Source: Shinella pollutisoli (GTDB lineage Bacteria > Pseudomonadota > Alphaproteobacteria > Rhizobiales > Rhizobiaceae). Taken from it: DNA of 64,000 nt. Made by a program: the position numbers and the translations under genes. Under the pieces are notes generated by a model. It saw only the letters and a program-made list of their open reading frames with translations. It did no database searches and was not told where the DNA came from. How positions within the stretch are numbered: position 1 is the stretch's first letter; every line of letters begins with the position of its first letter. This document shows positions 40,444 to 47,155 of this stretch, in pieces. The stretch is taken from assembly GCF_024609765.1 (NCBI RefSeq), contig NZ_JANFDG010000023.1, positions 1 through 64,000 on the forward strand, written 5' to 3'.

Positions 40444-40560
40444 TGGGTCAGGACTCCGATGTGATGTGAATGACAGGGTTTGGGTGCCGCGCTCAAGTGA
40501 GGTCGGAAGCTGCCGTTGCGGCCTCGGGATATACTGAACTGCAGCGTAAAACCGGCAATA

Positions 40561-40574
40561 TGGCGGATGGGGTG
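40561..40574 (+). repeat. attL core (copy of tRNA-Ser 3' end)
   Basis: TGGCGGATGGGGTG, identical over 14 bases to 51897-51910. Read on the reverse strand it is CACCCCATCCGCCA, the last 14 bases of tRNA-Ser including CCA. No tRNA body is attached here, so this is the copy made by integration. Confidence 0.85.
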
Positions 40575-40587
40575 TCTTTAGAAATTC

Positions 40588-40606
40588 CGTTTTTCCGTGA
40601 AAAACG
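40588..40606. repeat. palindrome next to attL
   Basis: Perfect 8-bp arms CGTTTTTC / GAAAAACG around CGT, 14 bases inside the attL core. Its inner 17 bases share the GTTTT-N7-AAAAC frame with a second palindrome at 44681-44697. It may be an operator or a site for integrase or excisionase. Confidence 0.55.
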
Positions 40607-40687
40607 TTGTCAAAGGATGTAAACGCATCCCGTTGAAATATCTTGCGGATTTCCAATTTCCATTGAAAATAGATACTTGCTAGCGGC

Positions 40688-40729
40688 GACCGGAAATAGG
40701 ACCGGAAATAGGACCGGAGCCGCTGGTCC
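40688..40729 (+). repeat. AAATAGGACCGG repeats, left arm sites
   Basis: Two exact tandem copies of AAATAGGACCGG at 40694-40705 and 40706-40717, preceded by a partial copy (GACCGG) and followed by an inverted GGTCC at 40725-40729. The same motif recurs beside the right junction (51790-51840). Position between attL and the integrase start suggests arm-type integrase or excisionase binding sites. Confidence 0.6.
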
Positions 40730-40761
40730 CTTTTGAACGGAATGGATTGAAGGAACGAAAC

Positions 40762-42003
40762 GTGGCCCCCCGATTGCTGAACAAACTCACCCCGCTTGCA
40801 GTCAAGAACGCGCCTGTCGGTCGCCATGGCGACGGTGGCGGCCTCTATTTGCTCGTTCGGCCTGACGGCCGGCGATCCTGGCTGCTACGCTTCGTTCTCA
40901 ACGGCCGTCAGCGCGACATGGGGCTTGGCACGGCCGCTGGCCCGGATGCCGTCAGCCTCAAGGACGCGCGCTCGGCCGCAGCCGAAGCGCGCAAGCTGCT
41001 CGACGCCGGCATCGACCCGATAGTCATGCGCGGCAAGAAGCTCGAAGAGGCGAAGGCTGACCTCGAAAAGCCGACCTTCGAGGCGTTCGCGAAGGACTTC
41101 ATCGATACGAAAGCAACCGCATTGCGGAATGAAAAGCACATCGATCAATGGCGCATGACGGTCGGCCCTGCATATTGCAAAGGCATCCAGAAAAAACGGC
41201 TTGACGAGATCGACACGGAAGACGCGCTTGCGATCCTTTCACCTATCTGGACGGTGAAGTCTGAAACCGCCGCCCGCATTCGCGGCCGGCTCGAAGCGAT
41301 CCTTGACGCCGCCAAGGCAAAGGGCCTGCGAAGCGGAGAGAACCCCTTCCGCCTGCGTGGGCATATCGAGTTTCTTCTGCCGAAGCGAAATAGGCTTCAG
41401 CGGGGCCACCATGCAGCGATGGATTACAAGGCCGTTCCGGCCTTCTGGCCGAAGCTCGACGCGCTCGATAGCCTCAGCGCGCAGGCGCTCAAATTTACGA
41501 TCCTGACCGCCGCACGCAGCGGCGAGACGCGCGGAGCGACATGGGGCGAGATCGACCTTGACGAGAAGCTATGGACCGTGCCCAAGGAACGGATGAAGGC
41601 CGGCCGTGAACATCAAGTGCCGCTCTCGGATGAAGCGGTAGCGATCTTGCGCAAGGTGCTGCCGCTCGCGCCGCAAGGCGCGGAGCGCGGCAAGGCACTG
41701 GTCTTCCCATCGCGAAAGCGAACGCCCCTTTCTGATATGAGCTTGGCAATGTGCTTGCGTGGTCGCGTCGAAGGCATCACGGTTCATGGCTTTCGTTCCA
41801 CGTTCCGGGATTGGTGCGGCGACATGACCACCTATCCGCGTGAAGTCGCGGAAGCGGCGCTTGCGCATACTTTGCGCGGCGTCGAGGGAGCTTACAGGCG
41901 CGGCGCGGCGCTTGAGAAGCGTCGCGCACTGATGAGCGATTGGGCTGCATACGTGACGGGCACGCAAGCACGCAACGTTCTTCAATTTCAAAGGTCTGCG
42001 TAG
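40762..42003 (+). CDS. int: P4-type tyrosine integrase
   Basis: Site-specific recombinase of about 413 residues. The N-terminal DUF4102 arm-binding domain begins LNKLTPLAVKNAPVGRHGDGGGLYLLV, as in prophage P4-type integrases. The catalytic domain shows Arg252 in TAARSGETRG, His342 and Arg345 in HGFRSTFRDW, His369 in AHTLRG and the nucleophile Tyr378 in GAYRRG, so it looks intact. A GTG start at 40762 follows AAGGA; a TTG at 40747 is the alternative. It lies 187 bases from attL and reads into the element. P4-type enzymes commonly use tRNA 3' ends, matching the tRNA-Ser target found here. Confidence 0.94.
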   Translation: MAPRLLNKLTPLAVKNAPVGRHGDGGGLYLLVRPDGRRSWLLRFVLNGRQRDMGLGTAAGPDAVSLKDARSAAAEARKLLDAGIDPIVMRGKKLEEAKADLEKPTFEAFAKDFIDTKATALRNEKHIDQWRMTVGPAYCKGIQKKRLDEIDTEDALAILSPIWTVKSETAARIRGRLEAILDAAKAKGLRSGENPFRLRGHIEFLLPKRNRLQRGHHAAMDYKAVPAFWPKLDALDSLSAQALKFTILTAARSGETRGATWGEIDLDEKLWTVPKERMKAGREHQVPLSDEAVAILRKVLPLAPQGAERGKALVFPSRKRTPLSDMSLAMCLRGRVEGITVHGFRSTFRDWCGDMTTYPREVAEAALAHTLRGVEGAYRRGAALEKRRALMSDWAAYVTGTQARNVLQFQRSA

Positions 42004-42040
42004 TGAAAATATAGAATTCCAACGCAACGAATTCTGAATG

Positions 42041-42067
42041 AGCGGCGCCAAATTGCGCCGCTTTTCA
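42041..42067 (+). terminator. intrinsic terminator after the integrase
   Basis: Perfect 8-bp stem AGCGGCGC / GCGCCGCT with a 6-base loop, followed by TTTTCATTTTTT. It lies 38 bases after the integrase stop and isolates int from the genes downstream. Confidence 0.85.
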
Positions 42068-42153
42068 TTTTTTGACTTGCATTTTCGCGATTTTCGCTAA
42101 TACGATTTGGACACTTCGGCACCATAGCCGTCGTTTTGATGGAGAAAATTAAA

Positions 42154-42237
42154 ATGAAACCCGTCACGCGACGCGCAGGTGTAATATGGACCCCGAGGAA
42201 ATTATCGCTCACGAGAAGGATGGCACCCTTCTCCTGA
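42154..42237 (+). CDS. possible 27-codon leader overlapping the excisionase gene
   Basis: ATG at 42154 has a good GGAG site 6 bases upstream and opens a basic 27-residue frame (MKPVTRRAGVIWTPRKLSLT...) that overlaps the start of the excisionase-like gene in another frame. The excisionase start itself has only a weak CAGGT site. It may be a leader that couples translation, or chance. Confidence 0.3.
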   Translation: MKPVTRRAGVIWTPRKLSLTRRMAPFS

Positions 42238-42395
42238 CCGTCGCGGAGGCTGCACGGCAGCTCCGCGTCTCCCGCCCCACTCTTTATAAAATGTTCAGGC
42301 AGGGCCTCCTGCCGAAACGCCGCTTGCTCGGCCGGACGCTCGTTGCGAGGGCTGACCTTGAGCGCTTGATCGCCTCGATCGCGGAGGCCGCCTAG
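42186..42395 (+). CDS. excisionase-like helix-turn-helix protein
   Basis: Small DNA-binding protein of 69 residues with the MerR-like winged helix of excisionases and AlpA-type regulators. TVAEAARQLRVSRPTLYKMFRQGLLPKRRLLGRTLVARADLERLI spans the whole fold (about residues 18-62): helix, turn, recognition helix (VSRPTLYKMF), then wing. In satellites such a protein directs excision and often turns on early genes. It sits right after the integrase terminator as the first gene of the next unit. Confidence 0.85.
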   Translation: MDPEEIIAHEKDGTLLLTVAEAARQLRVSRPTLYKMFRQGLLPKRRLLGRTLVARADLERLIASIAEAA

Positions 42396-42536
42396 ATGTC
42401 GGCCTCGGCTCTCTCTCATCTCGATCGCCTTGCCATGCTCGCCGCCGCCTTCAAGCGGCGGCGCGCGCTTTTGGAGACCCTCGCGCCCACCGCCATCGCA
42501 AAGGCATTGCGCCTGGCCGTAGCAGGGAGGCGCTGA
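42396..42536 (+). CDS. 46-residue basic small protein
   Basis: Short frame beginning immediately after the excisionase stop and ending in TGATG, shared with the next gene. The product, starting MSASALSHLDRLAMLAAAFK, is a single basic amphipathic helix rich in Ala, Leu and Arg. The exact back-to-back and overlapping junctions argue that it is translated within this operon. No family is recognised. Confidence 0.5.
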   Translation: MSASALSHLDRLAMLAAAFKRRRALLETLAPTAIAKALRLAVAGRR

Positions 42537-43492
42537 TGGGTATCGTCCAGAAACCTCGACCGGCAGCGGTCTTTGAGGAAAGCGATCCGCGCGCGGAACA
42601 AGCCTTGCGCGCGGTGCCGAAAGCCGCGCGCTTTCGGCGCGTAGGTTCATGCATTCTCGGTTACGATCACGATCCGCAGTCATATTGTCGCGGCTGGACG
42701 CAAGACCGCCAGCGGGTCGCTGAGATCGAGCGCCTGATCCGTCGTCGGCACGGCGGCCCGGTCGACACTGACGATGGCCTGATTTACCTCGAATTGATTT
42801 ACCCGCATCTGCCCGCCGGATCGGCTCGCGCTTGGGCGACCGCAATGGCGCCGCTGCTGACCGATAGCGAATTCCTGTCTGTCGCCGCGAGCGAGCCGAA
42901 GCGGTTCAACGCGACCGAAGCCGGCAAGGCCTTGGCCCTGACGCGTCAAGAGCGGAATGAGTTGAAGATCACGACCATTCGCGCAGTCGGGCAGACCGAC
43001 GAAAGCATGAAGAAGGAGCGGCGCGAGCGTGATGCCGCTGCGGCCCGCGCCAAGCGGGCCGCGCTGCCGAAGAAGGAAAAGCTCAAGGACACCCGTCCGT
43101 GGGAGGCCCAAGGCATAAGCTACAGGACGTGGCGGCGTCGCCGTCAGAACGATGGCCAAAAAAACGTCGGCAGCAAGTATGAGGATCATATTGCTGCCGA
43201 CGAAAAAATGGCCACACCGAATAGCGCGCGGCCCGCAGGCCGCGCGGCGAAAATGATCAGGCTGTCGCCAGAAACGACCGCAAAGCTGCACGAGATCGGC
43301 CGGATCGCGACCAACGCGAGCAAGCGTGCCAGCGGAGCGGCCGTAGCGCTCGTACGCGTCTTGCAGCCCAACACGAACGAGCAGACGCCTTATAGCGCTC
43401 GCTTGCGTCCTATCGGCGCGGCGGTGCAGAGCCAGCCGTCCATTCCGGTCAAGACCAAAATCGATAAGGGCAACAGGAGGGCAGTCGCATGA
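42536..43492 (+). CDS. unknown element protein, possible replication gene
   Basis: Protein of 318 residues, family not recognised. The N-terminal half is mixed helix with PRAEQALRAVPKAARFRRVGSCILGYDHDP and IYLELIYPHLPAGSARAWATAMAPLL. The middle is strongly charged (KKERRERDAAAARAKRAALPKKEKLKD). Then comes RPWEAQGISYRTWRRRRQ, which resembles a small helix-turn-helix seen near the C-termini of mobile-element replication proteins. It sits in the early position of the element, where satellites often carry replication genes, but no primase or helicase motif is visible. A 38-nt palindrome is embedded at 43165-43202. Confidence 0.6.
   Translation: MGIVQKPRPAAVFEESDPRAEQALRAVPKAARFRRVGSCILGYDHDPQSYCRGWTQDRQRVAEIERLIRRRHGGPVDTDDGLIYLELIYPHLPAGSARAWATAMAPLLTDSEFLSVAASEPKRFNATEAGKALALTRQERNELKITTIRAVGQTDESMKKERRERDAAAARAKRAALPKKEKLKDTRPWEAQGISYRTWRRRRQNDGQKNVGSKYEDHIAADEKMATPNSARPAGRAAKMIRLSPETTAKLHEIGRIATNASKRASGAAVALVRVLQPNTNEQTPYSARLRPIGAAVQSQPSIPVKTKIDKGNRRAVA
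43165..43202. repeat. 38-nt near-perfect palindrome inside a gene
   Basis: Arms CGTCGGCAGCAA (43165-43176) and TTGCTGCCGACG (43191-43202) pair over 12 bp; inside them TATGA and TCATA pair over 5 bp around a GGA loop, with one bulged G. It is flanked by A7 (43158-43164) and A6 (43203-43208). On the reverse strand this reads as a hairpin followed by T7, a good intrinsic terminator against antisense transcription. Alternatively it is a structured origin or packaging site. Confidence 0.75.
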
Positions 43493-43935
43493 GCACTCCC
43501 AGGATTTCTTGGGGACTTTGGGCCGGCCGCCGCGCAGCGGCGGCGTGCGGCATCAATGGCGACGACGCAGAACATTTTGCTCGTGCGCTCGCGCCGAGGA
43601 TTGCCGACATCGCGCGCGAGATCATGCGCACTGAACAGCGGCGCGGGCCTCGCGAGATCGCGCTTTTTATGCTTCGCAATTGCACTGGCCGTCACCAGCG
43701 CGAAGTCATCATCGCAATTACGAACGATGACATTGAGACCGCCGCGCGCAAGATGCTCAAATGGGCGACGGAAGGCTTGGCGCTTGCAGTCAACAATCCT
43801 CGCCCGTTCTTCACCCCCCGGCCTGCAATGTTCGTGACCGTGTTCCATTCCAATGGCGCGCGCACACGTTGGCAGCAAATCCCGAATGATCCCACCGATA
43901 GCGACGGCCATGGTCGCAAGGGAGGCGCGGTATGA
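43489..43935 (+). CDS. unknown element protein
   Basis: Protein of 148 residues, family not recognised. It begins with RISWGLWAGRRAAAACGINGDD, continues with helical stretches (EHFARALAPRIADIAREIMRTE, REVIIAITNDDIETAARKMLKW) and ends in a basic, disordered tail. It overlaps the preceding gene by 4 bases, so the two are probably made together. No membrane span or export signal is present. Confidence 0.6.
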   Translation: MSTPRISWGLWAGRRAAAACGINGDDAEHFARALAPRIADIAREIMRTEQRRGPREIALFMLRNCTGRHQREVIIAITNDDIETAARKMLKWATEGLALAVNNPRPFFTPRPAMFVTVFHSNGARTRWQQIPNDPTDSDGHGRKGGAV

Positions 43936-44117
43936 GCCGCGCCGCCTTCCTGCCTGCGTCTCCTCCCTGCGCGCCCCCATGCGCGCCGTCAGCCCCCCGG
44001 CATCAAAGGATTTCTTGCTATCCCCGCCCCTCTGCGGGCAGCGCTGCCCCGGTGGGCGAGTGTTTTTCCACATTCCGTTTTCCCGTTTCGTTATCGCAGG
44101 AGCATCCCAATGACTAA
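43932..44117 (+). CDS. doubtful 61-codon frame
   Basis: A frame starting in a GTATGAG overlap with the upstream stop and running into the start of the Nu1-like gene. The product is rich in Pro, Ser, Cys and Arg (SRAAFLPASPPCAPPCAPSA) and does not look like a folded protein. It is listed because of the coupled junctions at both ends; it may simply be untranslated spacer. Confidence 0.25.
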   Translation: MSRAAFLPASPPCAPPCAPSAPRHQRISCYPRPSAGSAAPVGECFSTFRFPVSLSQEHPND

Positions 44118-44586
44118 TCCAAACACCCCCGCCGGCAGCGTTTCAGCACAGCAGCTTGCCGCCCTTCTCATGATCTCCACCGGCCGGGTCCGGCAGCTTG
44201 CGCAGGCCGGCATCATCCCGAAGGCCGGCCGCGATGCTTACCCGATGGTCGCCGGCATCAGGGGCTATCTGCGGTGGCTCCAAGACGAGGGACGCCGCGC
44301 CGCGCAGGCGGCGTCGGCGGCGAAGGTCGCCTCTGCGCGCGCGACCGAGATTGAGCAGCGCATCGCACAGAAGATGCGGGAACTGATCCCGCTCGAAGAT
44401 CACAGGCAAGTCATGGGAAGCCTCGTGCGTGTCGTGCGTCGCGAGGTCGAGAAAGTCCCCGCCGCGCTGCCGAGCTACATCCGCAATGAAGTTCGGGCCG
44501 AGATTGATCAGATGATGGGACGGATCGAAAAGGCCGCTGCCGATGCGCAGAAGAGCGCCGAGCTTGGCGAGGATTTCTATAAGTAG
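44110..44586 (+). CDS. Nu1-like small terminase / packaging DNA-binding protein
   Basis: Protein of 158 residues. The N-terminal winged helix-turn-helix (residues about 10-55: VSAQQLAALLMISTGRVRQLAQAGIIP...) is followed by GIRGYLRWLQDEGRRAAQ and a long helix, as in lambda Nu1-type small terminases, which choose the packaging site on phage DNA. The C-terminal half is a coiled-coil-like segment with EVEKVPAALPSYIRNEVRAEID. No large terminase gene follows, so if functional it would have to work with a helper phage's motor. The GGAG ribosome site is clear. Confidence 0.72.
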   Translation: MTNPNTPAGSVSAQQLAALLMISTGRVRQLAQAGIIPKAGRDAYPMVAGIRGYLRWLQDEGRRAAQAASAAKVASARATEIEQRIAQKMRELIPLEDHRQVMGSLVRVVRREVEKVPAALPSYIRNEVRAEIDQMMGRIEKAAADAQKSAELGEDFYK

Positions 44587-44680
44587 AAAACCAACGCACC
44601 ACCATCGATATCGGCGTTGGAAAAGTATTGACGCGATATTCAGCGCCGAGTGAGACAAAAAAATACGTCAGCGCGTCCGT

Positions 44681-44697
44681 GTTTTCTTGACGAAAAC
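44681..44697. repeat. 17-bp palindrome, operator-like
   Basis: GTTTTCTTGACGAAAAC: 6-bp arms around TTGAC, in the 245-base gap between the Nu1-like gene and the gene at 44832. It matches the GTTTT-N7-AAAAC frame of the palindrome beside attL. The same gap holds a further pair TCAGCG / CGCTGA. The gap probably carries a promoter and operator for the capsid unit; I see no gene in it. Confidence 0.45.
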
Positions 44698-44831
44698 GCC
44701 GTTGACGCTGATCATCTTAATCGCCTGATCGCAAATATGCGTGGGTTTCGGTGCCGAGCCCGTGAAAAACGGTAGGGCCGAACAAGACGACGCCTTCGGC
44801 GCGGTCAGGTCATAAAAGGACACCGACCGTC

Positions 44832-45080
44832 ATGCCGAACTCTCTTCCCCCCATCGAAATCAATTTGAGCACCGTGCTCGCGTGCTGCGATTGCCATACG
44901 CGCGATGCAGTCCTCGCGCTGCTTGAGCGCGGTGGCGATCTCACTCTCGCCGAGATCGCCGAAGTCATCGGCACCGACACGAACGAACTCATCCGCCAGT
45001 TGGTCGGCTACCTGATCGCGGATGAGGCGCTGCGGCTGCTCGAAGCCGAAGCCGATGAAAACCGGGGGCGGGCGAACTGA
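44832..45080 (+). CDS. small helical element protein
   Basis: Protein of 82 residues, family not recognised. The part LERGGDLTLAEIAEVIGTDTNELIRQLVGYLIADEALRLLE spans about residues 33-73 and reads like a winged helix or a short helical bundle. A Cys pair with His (CCDCHT) lies near residue 18, possibly metal-binding. Its stop overlaps the capsid fusion start by one base (TGATG). It may be a small head-associated or regulatory protein. Confidence 0.6.
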   Translation: MPNSLPPIEINLSTVLACCDCHTRDAVLALLERGGDLTLAEIAEVIGTDTNELIRQLVGYLIADEALRLLEAEADENRGRAN

Positions 45081-47029
45081 TGAACGCGCCTCTCACCATC
45101 AGCCTTCCGGCCATGAGGCGCGATGCGCAGCTTCGCGCCGCTTCCTTCGATGAAGCCGCGAACACGATCGAAGTGGTTTGGACGACGGGCGCAAAGGTCC
45201 GGCGCTTTTCGTGGCTCGATGGGGCCTTTGACGAAGAGCTTGTCGTCAGCCCGCAGTCCGTCCGCCTTGACCGGCTCAACGCGGGCGCGCCCTTCCTCAA
45301 TACCCATGCGAGCTACGACCTTGCCGATGTGATCGGCTCGGTCGTGCCCGGCAGCGCAAAGATCGTGAGGGGCCAGGGCGTTGCTCGCATCCTGTTGAGC
45401 GATGCGCCCGGCGATGCCGATACCGTCGCCAAGATCAAGGCCGGCGTCATCCGCAATGTGAGCGTCGGGTATCGCGTGCATCGCGTCGAAAAGATCGAAA
45501 GCGACGGCGATGTCCCGCTTCATCGTGTGGTCGATTTCGAGCCTCTCGAAATCTCGGCCGTGCCGATCCCGGCTGATGCCGGCGCGCAAATCCGCGCCGG
45601 CTCTGAAACCTTTCCCGCAATCATCGAACTGAAAGGGGCAACGAAGATGCCTACGAAGACGAATGCCAACCCTGCCGCCGACGCGGCGACCCTCGAAGCC
45701 GAGCGCAGCCGCGCCGGCACCATCACCGACCTCGCGACCCGCGCCGGCCTGCCGGAAATGATCGCGCCCGCGATCCAGGCAGGCACGACGGTTGATGATT
45801 TCCGCGCAGCGCTGTTCGACCGCATGGTCGAAGACGAACGTCGCGTCCATCCCGGCGGCCCCGGCCAGCAGATCGGCGCGCCGGCTACCGTGGCCGATCA
45901 CAGCTTCGACAATCGTCGCGCTGCCGCGATGGCATCGGCGATCCTGCACCGCGTCGATCCGACCGCCTTCCCGCTGGAAGCCGGTGCCGAGGTCTTCGTC
46001 GCAATGCCTCTGTTGGAAGTCGCCCGCGCGGCTGTCGAAGGCAGGGGCGTCCGCACCGCCGGCATGTCGAAGATGCAGATCGCGGCGGCGGCGCTGGATC
46101 AGCGGTCGCTCGGCGGCCTGCACGGCACGAGCGACTTCCCGGCGGTCCTTGCCGGTGTCACCGGCAAGGTACTGCGGATGGCCTATGAGGCTGCGCCGCA
46201 GACCTTCCGGCCGCTCGTCCGCGTGACGACGGTCCCCGACTTCAAAGAGCAAAGCCGCGTGTCGATCGGCGAGGCGCCCGCCCTTGAACGGGTAAACGAG
46301 CATGGCGAGTTCAAGCGCGGCACGATCGGCGAAGGCAAAGAAACCTTCCGGCTCGCGACCTATGGAAAGGTCATCGGCTTGACCCGGCAGAGCATCGTCA
46401 ACGACGACTTGAGCGCTTTCGACCGCCTGCCGCGCGCCTTCGGCGTCCAGGCGGCGCAGTTGGAGAGCGATGTCGTGTGGGCGCAGATCATCGGCAATCC
46501 GAAGATGGGCGACAACGTGGACCTGTTCCACTCGGATCACAAAAACCTCGGAACCGATCTCGCGATTGGCGAGGCGTCCGTCAGCGAAGCGCGCAAGGGC
46601 ATGGGCCTCCAAACCGGCCTTGACGGTGCCACGGCGCTGAACCTGACGCCCGCATATCTGATCGTCCCGAAGGCGCAGGAGACGGCGGCGTTGAAGTTCC
46701 TGACGACGATCACGCCGGCCAAGACCGACGACGCGGTGCCGCGCGAGCTTCGCAATCTTACGGTCATCGCGGAACCCCGCCTCGACCTCGGCATTCCGCG
46801 CTTCGGCATCGCGGGCAATGATGACGCCTTCTATTTCGCCGCCTCGCCGAGCGTCGTCGACATCGTGGAACTGGCCTATCTCGAAGGCCAGCAGGGCGTC
46901 TTCACCGAAACCCGTATGGGCTTTGACATCGACGGGATCGAGATCAAGGCGCGCCTCGACGTGGCCGCCAAGGTGCTCGACTGGCGCGGCCTCTTCAAGA
47001 CGCCTTACGACGGCCCGTCCGGCGGCTGA
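45080..47029 (+). CDS. prohead protease / major capsid protein fusion
   Basis: Fusion protein of 649 residues. The N-terminal ~185 residues match HK97-type prohead proteases: FLNTHASYDLADVIGSV supplies the catalytic His76 and IRNVSVGYRVH the catalytic Ser128. A short linker and a scaffold-like helical part (about 200-290) lead to a major capsid domain (about 300-645) with LEVARAAVEGRG, RQSIVNDDLSAFDRLPRAFG and a C-terminal VDIVELAYLEGQQGVFTETRMGF block. Fused protease-capsid genes are known in several phages. An internal ATG at 45647 (residue 190) has AAAGGGG upstream, which may yield capsid without protease. Confidence 0.9.
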   Translation: MNAPLTISLPAMRRDAQLRAASFDEAANTIEVVWTTGAKVRRFSWLDGAFDEELVVSPQSVRLDRLNAGAPFLNTHASYDLADVIGSVVPGSAKIVRGQGVARILLSDAPGDADTVAKIKAGVIRNVSVGYRVHRVEKIESDGDVPLHRVVDFEPLEISAVPIPADAGAQIRAGSETFPAIIELKGATKMPTKTNANPAADAATLEAERSRAGTITDLATRAGLPEMIAPAIQAGTTVDDFRAALFDRMVEDERRVHPGGPGQQIGAPATVADHSFDNRRAAAMASAILHRVDPTAFPLEAGAEVFVAMPLLEVARAAVEGRGVRTAGMSKMQIAAAALDQRSLGGLHGTSDFPAVLAGVTGKVLRMAYEAAPQTFRPLVRVTTVPDFKEQSRVSIGEAPALERVNEHGEFKRGTIGEGKETFRLATYGKVIGLTRQSIVNDDLSAFDRLPRAFGVQAAQLESDVVWAQIIGNPKMGDNVDLFHSDHKNLGTDLAIGEASVSEARKGMGLQTGLDGATALNLTPAYLIVPKAQETAALKFLTTITPAKTDDAVPRELRNLTVIAEPRLDLGIPRFGIAGNDDAFYFAASPSVVDIVELAYLEGQQGVFTETRMGFDIDGIEIKARLDVAAKVLDWRGLFKTPYDGPSGG

Positions 47030-47155
47030 CAAACTCTTCGGCGGCGGCCTAGTCCTCCGCCGCCCTCGGCGGTCCGCCACCTGCGAGGCGGGCCGCCACC
47101 AGCGCCCGGCCGTCGTGCGCCGGTCGGGCGCTTCCTCCCTTCATGAGGTGGCACG

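Noticed and set aside
47040-47064. GGCGGCGG/CCGCCGCC stem after the capsid gene
   Set aside because: The stem could form but has no T tract and consists of a simple GGC/CCG repeat that is common in this GC-rich sequence.
45008-47080. A 690-codon reverse frame opposite the capsid fusion
   Set aside because: The forward frame matches protease and capsid families, and all element genes read forward.
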